DNA from: Rana temporaria
Lineage: Eukaryota > Chordata > Amphibia > Anura > Ranidae
DNA: 64,000 bases
Reading direction: 5' to 3'
Assembly: GCF_905171775.1 (NCBI RefSeq)
Contig: NC_053491.1
Location: 137,266,483-137,330,482, forward strand
Shown: positions 48,153 through 58,256 of the stretch, one piece after another
Position numbering within the stretch: the stretch's first letter is position 1
How the letters are laid out: every line of letters begins with the position of its first letter
Position numbers and translations under genes: made by a program
Notes under the pieces: generated by a model
What the model saw: only the letters and a program-made list of their open reading frames with translations
Database searches by the model: none
What the model was told of the DNA's origin: nothing

Positions 48153-48739
48153 TTAAAGTGGATGTAACCCCACTTTCATCCTTTCTAAACTACTGCCATA
48201 GTGCTGATCTAGAAGGATATAGATGCCTCCTGCATGTATCCTTACCTGTCAAATGTCTCCCCTCTGTCTGTTATAAGAACTGAAAAACTGCAGATTGGGT
48301 GGATCTGTTGTCTGGAGCTCTGTGGGTGGAGTCGTGATGTCAATAGACTCCCCGCCCACCTCTACACTCCCCTTGTCAACATGTATTTTTTCCTGTGTAT
48401 TCCATACACTAAATTGATCACTAATATCCAGTCAAAATCCAGAAAAGTAACCACATGACTTCAGAAAAGGAGTGGGGGTGGGAATTAAAAAATAATGCAT
48501 GTCTCCAGGCTAGTGCATGAGATATGTAAATAATCTGTCACTCACAGCAAGGGGGCGGAACAGACTAAGGTTTTTCTCTGCAAGTCTGTTTTATTTCACT
48601 GAACAATAAAAAGAGGATTGCTCAGAGCTGGATTAACTCTGTGTGGCAAGACTGGGCACAGATGATAGGACATCTTATACTCTACATTGTAACATAAAAA
48701 ACATAAATACAATTTTTTCGGGGTTCACATCCACTTTAA
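48153..48739. mobile_element. TTAA-ended MITE, family F
   Basis: The left end is TTAAAGTGGATGTAACCCC and the right end, reverse-complemented, TTAAAGTGGATGTGAACCCC. It shares its last TTAA with a second TTAA-type end, TTAAAGTGTACGTCAACCCC (48736), whose far end is not clear. An inverted, diverged relative lies at about 50773-51440. Confidence 0.7.
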
Positions 48740-50772
48740 AGTGTACGTCAACCCCAACAATGAACTTCCCTTATTTTCTCCATATTTGTCCGTCAAATAC
48801 ACCATTGAAAGTGTTCTGTTTCTATCCGTTTAATAAGCGATTCAGACTTCCTGTGTTATCTTTATTTAGCACTCTAAGCCCCCACGCTTGAGCATTTTTC
48901 TGCTCGCTCACTTATGCCTGCTATGCCTTACTATGCAGCATCCTATTTTTTCTAAACCGTCATGTTCACATTTCTATGCTCAGTCCCCCTATGCTCTATA
49001 GCAAAATAAGTACATAAGCTTTTTGAGCTTATTCAGGTGTTTTTATTCGCACATTTTTTTTTACACCCGAAGAATTTCTCTCAGAGGGATCCTCTGTAAT
49101 AGGAAAGAGATGGACAATGAGGGGGTACCCCTCATGAACTTACATGCCCCAAGAAAAAATAATTTATCTGAGGGACAAGGTAGTGGCCATGACAGGACAT
49201 TACTCCAAAAGTGGTAGTAAACTCTCCCCCACAACTTTATTTGAAATCAACATAAAAAACAATGATTGCCGCTTGTAGATGTCTCCTTACTTGCTGTGTA
49301 ACCTGTGCCGGTCTATGCAAGGACGTCACCGGCGAATGTGTATCTCTCCCGATTCACAGCATGCTCTTTGTGCCATCTGTCCATTGACAGTATGCAATGT
49401 CTGCATTTCGCTCCCCACGGCACTGCGAACAAAACCCATGGGGGACTGCAGATTCAGTCATAACTTCCTCGTATGCCCCATGTGACTGCGTGATGTCATA
49501 TTGGGCATAAACCTAGGCATCGTACTGCATCCTATGGCGGCAATCAGCAGCAGCACACAGCGGACTGACAGGCACACATTACAAGAAAGGCAAAGTAAAC
49601 AGTTGACATAGGAAGGTCAAATCGAGAACGAAGCTTGGTTAAGACATGACCATGCATGCACAAGATTTTAAGGGAAATGCTCCGCATTGCAAATGTGGAA
49701 AACCATAATTAGGATTGTGCTGCCTTATCCTGAGAGTCAAGATTTCTAAAAGTTTACTAAAAAGGTAATATGCAATTGGGCCTGTATTACACTGGATAAT
49801 GTTTTATAACGGATAAGGAATTCGATGAAAAGCAACACTGAGATAGCAGAGTTTACTACAGATTAAAGCTGACAAAGGCGCTAGAGCAAGAGCCTCAGAG
49901 TTGTGGAGGCAACAAAAGGACAGGGGAAGATCGGTTAATCTATGTGGTGGTAGTGAAGTTGAGGTCGAGTAGCTGCAGAGAGTGCCAGAGACAAGGGATT
50001 AGTCTGTGAACCTAAACAGATACTTTCTGCACATAAATGAGGGCAAACTATCCAAGGACCCACAAGAATTAGCAACTAATCCCCATAGTTATAAAAATGG
50101 TGGTGCACCTTAATGCTTTATGCTTAGCAGGTTTCTTGCTTCCAGCCTTGCAGATTGACAGAGAATCAGGTTAGGTGGCCTACTACGAAAGTAGCTGGAG
50201 GAGAAGGGAACCTTTTCTTAGACTTCATAGGCTCTTGGCCTACAATGACATCATTGGCCTACAGTGATATCCTTGATTATGGTAGGGGAAGGTCCAAATA
50301 GATGCCATCCCTCAAAGACCAAGCAAGTCAGATGCTCCCTGGATACAGCAACTAAATCTTAGCACCTTAATAGAGTGCTCTGCAATGGAAATGTAGAGCG
50401 GCAGTAGGAATGAACCAGAAATAAGAGTGCTATGCGGGTCCTTTACAAATCAGGAGCAGGAACAGGGTGATGTTCTCTTGATGTTAAATGATGGGAAAGA
50501 GTGCAGCGCCTACATATTTCAGTGTTAACCCTTTCTGCAGTAAAAGTAAAAAGGCACACAAACAACAAGGTAGCTCCTGGTGCTCAATCCAAATGGTCTA
50601 CTCGCAAAGTGACTCTTTAGAGACAGGGCAAGCGCTGAGGTAATGCCAACAGTTCTAAACCCAGAAAGTGCTCTGTGGCTAACGTGTTACCAAAACCCAA
50701 TTCACAAAAGTCACTTACAGATTGGCCCTGCAACATTCAATGTGGCAGGGTCCGGGTACTGCAAATCAAAGC
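48740..50772 (-). other. phtf2 intron, probable MITE then unassigned DNA
   Basis: The start looks like one terminus of a TTAA element; the partner terminus is not found. The rest has no recognised feature. Confidence 0.3.
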
Positions 50773-51440
50773 TTAAAGTGGATTTTTTTTTAAATCAAGA
50801 CTTATATCTGTTACAGCAGACAATGTAATTTCATCTATGCCCAGTCTTGCCACGAAGAGTTAATCCAGCTCTGAGCAACCCTCTTATCTTTTTTCAGTAA
50901 GATAAACACCAGATGCACAGAGAAATAGGTGTCTGTTTCTTCCCCCTTGCTGTGACAGACAGGTGATTATGTCCTTATCTCATGCACAAGTGTGAGAGAG
51001 GCATTCTGTGTACTTCACATTCCCCCTTCTTTCTTCTCCAGCTCCCCCGGGATTGGTTGCGCCACACCTCAGCATGATTGGGCATGCTGAAGTCATGCGA
51101 CTTTCCTAGGGTTTGACTGGATGTTAGTGATCATGGGGCATAATCCACGAGACCAGCAGAAGTTCAGTGTAAGAAATATCGATGCCTGGCCAAGGGAATT
51201 GTAGAGGTGGACGGGGAGTCTACTGACATCACGACTCCACCCACCGAGCCCTGGACAACAGACCTGCCCACAGAATACAGAGCAGAGCTTCAAACAACTA
51301 AAGGAGATATTTGACAGGTAAGGATACATGCAGGAGGCATGTATATCCTTATAGATTATCACTATGAAAGCAATTTAGAAATGATGAGAGTTTACAGCCA
51401 ATTTAAAAGCAGTAAAGTCTGGCAACATAGGATTTCCTGT
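50773..51440 (-). mobile_element. Family F relative, inverted
   Basis: It starts TTAAAGTGGATTTTTTTTTA. Blocks such as AAGGATACATGCAGGAGGCA (51322) are reverse complements of the 48153 element. The right edge is approximate. Confidence 0.5.
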
Positions 51441-51534
51441 GTTCCTGAATGGATGAAAAATAAAAATGATTTCTCTGTCACACTAAAGCATGAGAGCTGT
51501 AAAGTTACAGAGCTCAGGCAGGCTCCCACTAGAC

Positions 51535-51653
<119 letters not shown>

Positions 51654-51721
51654 CATGATGCTTATGAAAGTAATTTCAGCGTTTTGTGCTGTAATTTAAG
51701 TTGGGAAAAACCTTCACCTAC

Positions 51722-51853
51722 CTTCAAGTATGACCGAAGAGAAAGCCACATCTTAATATTCTGCACTTTCTTCAGACGGAAGTGTGGTACTTCAGACTTG
51801 CGTGCTCGCCGGGCAGAAGTCAAATGGCCAAATAATTTTGCAAACAGTAATCT
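51722..51853 (-). CDS. phtf2: phtf2 exon
   Basis: It has 44 codons in phase 0 at both ends (acceptor CTCTTAAG before AGA, donor AAG-GTAGGT). The product is a basic cytosolic loop: RLLFAKLFGHLTSARRARKS, then EVPHFRLKKVQNIKMWLSLR and SYLK. The AKLFGHLTSARRARKSEV wording is PHTF2-like; PHTF1 differs at several of these positions. Confidence 0.95.
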
Positions 51854-52490
51854 CTTAAGAGATATGAAAAAAAAAGAGAAGATTGGTCACAGAACAAAGA
51901 TGGCAAAATGTGTAACAGAAAGGTCAAACAGTATGCCACTGCTGCATGAGTGGGTTGCTGCTATCTACACTCCGCTACCATCGCTAATTCAGTGCACACA
52001 GCCACCAGCAGCAATCAGTAGAATCCTGCTGTTGAGATTTGAAGCATGGCCTGTGCAAATGGTGCCTAGATGGTTACTGGTGCAGCCAATTCTTTACAAA
52101 AGTCACACAATTAAAGCAGTATTAAAACATAAAAGCAAGCAATTATTATATTGCTGCTTACCAAATCATAGATGTGATAGCTGCATTCGTTGGCTTTTAT
52201 AGGCTTGGTTTCCTTCATTTTCACCTGGTGATCTGGCGAGTACGTTTTCTACTGGCCAGATCACCAGGTAGAAACAGAGGGAAAAATCTAATGATTGGTA
52301 AGCTGCAATATATTACATTTTTGGTTTTAAAACCTAGAATTTCAAGTAAAAGCCCGTTATTATTTTGTTTTATTACTGTAGATAGATCTGTTTTTACTTT
52401 GACATGAAAATAAATTAATTAGAATCACTATAATGTTACCATATATTTTTAAGTAAAAGGAACATCACGGTTATCAGCAACTTTATCCCT
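51854..52490 (-). other. phtf2 intron, unassigned part
   Basis: It contains the inverted pair CACCTGGTGATCTGGC and GCCAGATCACCAGGT (about 52222-52269). Nothing else is recognised. Confidence 0.4.
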
Positions 52491-53002
52491 AATGCCGCGT
52501 ACACACGGTCGTTTTTCGGCATGAAAAAAACCGACATTTTTTTAAATGTCATTTAAAATGATTGTGTGTGGGCTTCACATCGTTTTTCGGCTTCTGAAAA
52601 ACTACCAACATTTTTTCGAACATGCTGCATTTTTTAATGTCGTTTTTCGTGATGTAAAAAATGATCGTGTGTGGGCAAAAAACGATGTTTTAAACCCGCG
52701 CATGCCCAGAAGCAAGTTATGAGACGGGAGCGCTTGTTCAGGAAAAACTACCATTCATAATGGAGTAAGCACATTCATCACGCTGTAACAGACAAAAAAG
52801 AGCAAATCATCTTTTGCCAACACGGAATCAGCTAAAAACAGCCCAAAGGCGAATAGAACTTCCCCTTTAGAGTGCCGTCGTACGTGTTGTACGTCACCGC
52901 GCTTTGTTCATAATTTTTCAAAACCGATGGTGTGTGGGCAACGTCGTTTTTAATGAATTGCATTTTTTTCATGCCGAAAAACGACCGTGTTTACGCGGCA
53001 TT
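52491..53002. mobile_element. MITE with AATGCCGCGT termini
   Basis: The left end is AATGCCGCGTACACACGGTC and the right end is nearly its reverse complement (GACCGTGTTTACGCGGCATT). Pairing continues through GTTTTTCGGCATGAAAAAAA. CTA and TAG flank it, so a short TA-type target duplication cannot be told apart from the termini. It is related to 5403-5840. Confidence 0.85.
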
Positions 53003-53320
53003 AGTTAGAAAGTTCCAAAATAATAAAAGTAAGGGAAAAAAAAGGGTGTTCGTATGTGCTACACATTTTGGATATGCTTGGGAAATCTGTAACCTCAGAT
53101 TTCCTCTCCTACAGTGCTGTAGGTGAAATATGGGACTGCAGTTTTTGTTTAGAGAGTTTTTCTTTACTGAAGGTAGGTTTGTGTTCCTATTAGCATTCCA
53201 TTTTTAGTCGATGAGAGAAAGCCTTTCATTTTAGCTTAACAGAGCATTCAAAGCCCAGTCTCCGTAACTGAGCATAAGGTTTATAAGTGTGTAAGCATTC
53301 AGATATTGGTTTCTACTCAC

Positions 53321-53593
53321 CTGCTTGTATGTCCGCTCTGCTACGCATAATAAGAAAAAGAAAATCCAGACCAGGGAAACCCGAACAATAAAACTAATCA
53401 CTACCATGGATATGACCATGATGTCACTGCTGGAGCCAAATGCAATGATGTACAGTTCTGAAGCAGAGAGTGTTGCCAGCTGCTCCATGTCCCTTGATTC
53501 AGACAGTCTAAACACAAATGGAGTCAGACCCAGAATTAGAGCGATAACGTTCCCAAATATCTGATATCCAATTCCTGGGGTATAGCTGTTCAC
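53321..53593 (-). CDS. phtf2: phtf2 exon, membrane core
   Basis: It has 91 codons in phase 0 at both ends (acceptor CATTTCAG before GTG, donor CAG-GTGAGT). The product runs from VNSYTPGIGYQIFGN to CVAERTYKQ. It has a first hydrophobic segment VIALILGLTPFVF (residues 16-28) and a longer one, IMVISMVVISFIVRVSLVW with IFFFLLCV (about 58-84). This stretch is diagnostic: IFGN, FVFRLS and IFFFLLCVAERTYKQ are PHTF2 wording. PHTF proteins were named putative homeodomain factors, but they are multi-pass membrane proteins of the endoplasmic reticulum, and structural comparisons have linked them to the insect chemoreceptor fold. The biochemical role is unsettled. Confidence 0.97.
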
Positions 53594-53792
53594 CTGAAAT
53601 GCAAAGAATTGCAGAACATTTAGCTAATCTAGGACACTGTATAACTGCTTGTAACACGGAGCAAGCCAAACAAACGATTTAAAAAAAGACTGGGCCTTAA
53701 TATTGAAATTATTTAAAACTGGCTGTCCATAGCAAGCAGTTGTGATGTGTTGCCTTCACCAATGTCTTCTGAAGTGGTTTGTTAAAAACATG

Positions 53793-54264
53793 GGGCCAGA
53801 TTCACAGAGCAGATATGACGGCGTATCTCCTGATACGCCGTCGTATCTGTTGTTCTATCTATGCGACTGATTCATAGAATCAGTTACGCATAGATAGCCA
53901 TAAGATCCGACAGGTGTAATTGTTTTACACTGTCGGATCTTAAGATGCAATACCGCGGCCGCCGCTGGGGGAAGTTCGCGTCGTAAACCAGCGTCGGGTA
54001 TGCAAATTAGGAGTTACGGCGATTCCCGACGTTTTTTTGCGTTCGCTACGTCGCCGCTAGTCTAGTCTAGTCTAGAATGCGCGGTAGGTCCGGCGCGGGA
54101 GAGTGCCTAATTTAAATGGCACACGCCCATTTAAATTGGCCCGACTTGCGCTGTAGGCTGCCGGTGTAGGTTTTCATCGCAAGTGCTTCGTGAATCAGGC
54201 ACTTGCAATGAAAAATTGCGCCGGCGTAACGTATCGTTATCGCTCATCTACGTGAATCTGGCCC
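53793..54264. mobile_element. MITE with GGGCCAGATTCAC termini
   Basis: The left end is GGGCCAGATTCACAGAGC and the right end, reverse-complemented, GGGCCAGATTCACGTAGA. ATG or CATG on both sides is a possible short duplication. The interior has TACGCCGTCGTATCT words and a CTAGT triplication near 54058-54072. It lies in the 734-bp intron between two phtf2 exons and fills most of it. Confidence 0.8.
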
Positions 54265-54327
54265 ATGTTTCCTGGAATAGTTATGGAGATATGCTACAAG
54301 TTCATGTTATAGTATAAGAATACTCAC

Positions 54328-54456
54328 TCTGTTCATTATCATTCCACTGATCTCCAAAACAGACATATCTGCTTTCTTGCAGTCATTTCCTTCCCACACA
54401 ATAGCACTGACTTTCTCAAGCCCAGGATTAGAACTATGCAGCCAAGGCAGATTACC
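54328..54456 (-). CDS. phtf2: phtf2 exon, most upstream in window
   Basis: It has 43 codons in phase 0 at both ends (acceptor GATTCACAG before GGT, donor AGA-GTGAGT). The product starts GNLPWLHSSNPGLEKVSAIV and continues WEGNDCKKADMSVLEISGMI to MNR. The VWEGNDCKKADMSVLEISG block is conserved in both vertebrate paralogs; HSSNPGLEKVSAIVW favours PHTF2. The exon encoding the preceding residues was not found between 54457 and 64000, so the next intron is at least 9.5 kb and holds the Penelope-like elements. Confidence 0.95.
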
Positions 54457-55142
54457 CTGTGAATCAGTAAAACATTATTAGGAGATACATTTTGCACAGC
54501 ACAAAGGAATTTCTTATTATTCTAACCAAGGAACTCCAATACAATGCTGACCCAGTGACAGACCGAATTCTAATAAGATTGCTGCAGTAATCTATAATGA
54601 TGAGGTTTTGTACATCTGTCACGATAAAACCGTGTAAAGCGGCAAATTAACAATCTGTTCCAGTGGTAAAAATGCAAAAAAAATAAAAATAAAGAGTGCT
54701 TAGTGCAAAATATAAACAACGTAAGTAAATAAGAAAACAATAACTGCAATTATGTGTAAAACTACTGTCGGAAATATGTGAAAATATACAGTATATGCAA
54801 ATACAATCCTTATATTGTGCACATTTTTCCACAGTTCAGTCTAATCTCAAAATGATTTACTACGAGGAGTACAACAGTAAACTAGCATTCAAACACAGAT
54901 CCTCAGCAGTGCGACTCAAAGCACAGCAAATGCAGGTGCTTATTTTCTAAAACAAAAAGACAGAAATCTGTTCCAGATGTAACACCATGGAAAGACTCGC
55001 CAATTAAGGATGACCAGTTACCTGAAAAAGCTGGTCATAAAATTGCTGCTATTAAATCCTTTACTAGTCTCTGTCCTTCACAGGTTTAGCATATGTTCCC
55101 TCAATAAATATGGGGCAAAAAGAGGAGAATCATAGTGTAATA
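54457..55142 (-). other. phtf2 intron, unassigned part
   Basis: No recognised feature. Confidence 0.35.
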
Positions 55143-55680
55143 CTAGAGCTGCACCATTAATCGTTAAGAATCGAGATTGCGGTCCAACTCTCCTTGCGAT
55201 CTTAAAGCATTTTTTCCAGATTCTATGTAGAGTTCTCTGCTCAAGCCAGTTGTCCAAAAAAAAACAAACAGGCAGTCTGCCAAGTTTCACAAATATTCCT
55301 CAGCCACTGAGCCAACTATAAACATTGTAACCTTTTGTTCTTTAGATATATAAAAGGAATAAACTTTAGTCTGTAAATGAGGGAAGTTTAACCACTTAAA
55401 AAGACTAAACATTTTTCTGACACTTGTTTCATGTATATATATTGTTTTAGCAGAAATCCTAGAGATTGAAATGATGTTTTTGAAAATGTTTTAAGTCACA
55501 CTGTATTTGCGCAGCAGTCTTTCAAAAGCAATTTTTTGGAAAAAAAATACACTTTAATGCATTAAAAAACAGTAAAGTTAGCACAATTTTTTTGTATAAT
55601 GTGAAAGATGTTACGTCACGAGAATCGTGATCTTTATTCCAAGCAAAAAAATTGTGATTCTCCTTTTTCCTCAGAATCCT
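55143..55680. mobile_element. Possible hAT-type MITE split by family A
   Basis: The left end TAGAGCTGCACCATTAATCG and the right part TCAGAATCCTGCAGCTCT share the GAGCTGCA terminus style. Words such as GAATCG...GATTGCGG recur near both ends. Between them, 55388-55618 is a family A fragment starting TTAACCACTTAA. No target duplication is seen, so the assignment is tentative. Confidence 0.4.
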
Positions 55681-56448
55681 GCAGCTCTCTACATTTCTAT
55701 ATTTGCATGTATTTAAATTATATTGAATTTTTTTTTTTTTTGTGTTTTATAATTTAGAGATATTATTGAAATCTAGTGTCGGCTCAAGAACTTTTTCACT
55801 GTCTGTGCTATGAAATCACTTAGCCATTGTAGTAGCTGGCTGCTGCAGACTACCCTACCTCGAAGAAAACTAAAGCATATAATCAGAATTCAATTTAATG
55901 TAGAATCTTATGAGTGAGTAACTTGTATAGAGCTAAAAATGCGAACTAAATCGCTTCAAGGCGCTGTATCCAATGTCGTCGTCCAGCCACACTTCAGAAT
56001 AGATGTGTCTTAAGTTTTTTTCTGAAGGCCCGATGGTTCACTTCCATTCGAATGTCTGTAGGTAGAGCATTCCATAGCCGCGGTCCTTTGACTGCGAATC
56101 TTCACTCTCCTTTAGATTTGTAGCGGGACTTGGGGATGTGGAGGAGGTTCTGATTAGTTGATCGTAGGGCCCGATTTGGGGTGTATCAAAAGACTTTTTT
56201 TAAATGTTAAGAGAGTCTAAATGAAAATTTTATTTGGACTATATACAATCTATTTTTTGGTCCTTTACTTCTTTCAACCCCAGTCTCTAATCAAACAAAC
56301 GGTCGAACTTTGGCTACCATACCTGCAGGAGCTGTCGAAGAAAAATCATTTCCTCTATACTTTTTAAGACCGTAGTGAGAACGCCAACTATTTTAAGAAA
56401 TCCAGAGTCCCAAACCTTTTTTCTACTTCTTAAACTTAAACATTATCC
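55681..56448 (-). other. Unassigned DNA with decayed repeat
   Basis: At 55911-56180 a segment (TAGGTAGAGCATTCCATAGC and neighbours) resembles an old dispersed repeat, but the family is not recognised. The Penelope-like element begins at 56449. Confidence 0.3.
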
Positions 56449-56760
56449 TATTAATACAGTGCCACACCAGGCCTAGTGACACTCCTCAGCGCCAGGATAC
56501 GAAGCCACAAATGATATGTTGACAAATCAGTCAATCACCTGGAGGCTAATGGTCTGATGATAAACCTCCAAGTAGTAAATGTGGATATATTAATATTTAC
56601 CAAAATATATTATAAATAGGCAAATATGTGTGAAAGCAGCTATTTAAAACATACTATCAAAAAGACGTATGCATCAAAACATAGTAATGAAAGTACCACT
56701 ATAACAAACAAAAAAGTCCAATGTGGTCAAACAGCGCTAGAAAATGGTAGTAACTGTCCA
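56449..56760 (-). repeat. Pseudo-LTR segment, copy 1
   Basis: It is the inverted counterpart of 61388-61699 with a constant coordinate sum of 118148 over 312 bp and only a few substitutions (for example one changing Leu to Ser in the shared antisense frame). The sequence between 56761 and about 57500, including a GC-rich ACTTCCGGGTCGCCG segment near 57267, is probably the rest of the 3' pseudo-LTR. Confidence 0.85.
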
Positions 56761-58256
56761 ATTTCAGTAAAATCAAATAACAGCATTCATCAGAAACGGA
56801 TTAAGAAGATCAAGGTAGTGGAGATAGTTGATAGAATATCCTACACCTCTTCCCAGGATAAGACACCACTTGTGGGGCACACTCCCCTTCGGGGTATTCA
56901 CTCACCAGAAGGCATAATGTAATATACACTTAAAGGTATCTTTACTCTCTGGATCCTCCGTTTCTCAAGTAGGTATCAGGTAAAGGGTAAGGCTCCACAT
57001 AGAAACAAAAATAGGGTACCAGACAATAGTGTAATCCCGTTTTTATTCCACAAAAAGCAATTCCCTTTTAAAAAAACAGATCCCCGCTCTAAATGCACGT
57101 ACCGCAAAATAGATGGTAACAAACGTTTATCCTCGGTAAGTGAAGGTGTCCTCTGACCGGCATCCAATTCCCCAGGTAAACTCTACAACCGAACTTGCTG
57201 AAAAAGTTTGCAGGAAACCACCGCATAGGGAGAGTACACTTGGAACGCACGCTTGGAGCGCACGCGTCACTTCCGGGTCGCCGTTCAGAATCCTGCCCTG
57301 ACCAGTTTCGCTGTCCAATCAGCTTCTACAGAGGGCGTGGACTGACGGCGAAAAAAAGTCACTATATATGCATAGCCCATTGTTTACGTAGCACATATGG
57401 GCGGCGCACGTTAGTGGCATCCACAATCACACCAATACGGAAGCCAAGAAGGCTCAAAAAGGTGTCAAAACATCGGGGATTTTAAATATTAACTGCACAA
57501 GTCAATAGACAGAAAACCTGACATATCTTTTGATGTCACTATTCTGTCACTATTCTGTATAAAAAATAGTTAATATTCATATAAAATGAGCATATAATAA
57601 CGCTTCAAAAATATATCATTAACACCTTATTAGAAAAAACTTCATATTAGAAAAAAGTATCTATAGAAAAAGCGGATGTTATATGTAAAGTGCCCTGGGG
57701 TCAAGGATAGCCAATCAGATACACCTCCTAAAAACAGGAAAATACAGTATAAACTTGAGTGAGTAATACTCCTAATATATACAATCTCATTTACAGAGAA
57801 CACATCGATGTATATTCAATGGGTATATATAAGTATTCTAATGACTCGTTTAAAATTCTTTAAAATACATTAAAATATATGTATATATAAAATATAAATG
57901 CTGAATACAACACTCATTCCTTGACAAAACGGAATGGTGTAGAAAATATTCAATCATGATTAAATATAATTAAATAATATCTGTGCACCTGATAACCTTA
58001 TGCATGATATATGCACAGAAAAATTGCAATATGAATGTATATGAAACAAAGAGGCAATTGGTTTAAAACAAGAGACAATATTAAAAACCAAGCACAACTA
58101 TATATTTACGTTCATAAAATTCATAGTTAAAAGAAATCAATTCATAGAAACTGGAAAATAGATAAATGATAAGTACTGAGGGAGAGAATATAGTAATATC
58201 ATAATTATTAGAATATTGTGGAACCATTAAAAATTGTTAAAAATTGTTAAAAATTA

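Noticed and set aside
53325..53564. 79-codon plus-strand frame
   Set aside because: It is antisense to the phtf2 membrane-core exon.
56540..56810. Hammerhead ribozyme in the pseudo-LTR (CTGATGA words near 56563 and, on the minus strand, near 56786)
   Set aside because: Penelope-like elements are known to carry hammerhead ribozymes, so I looked. I could not find a correctly spaced stem II followed by GAAA after either CTGATGA, nor the pairing for the other stems. A covariance-model search would settle it.
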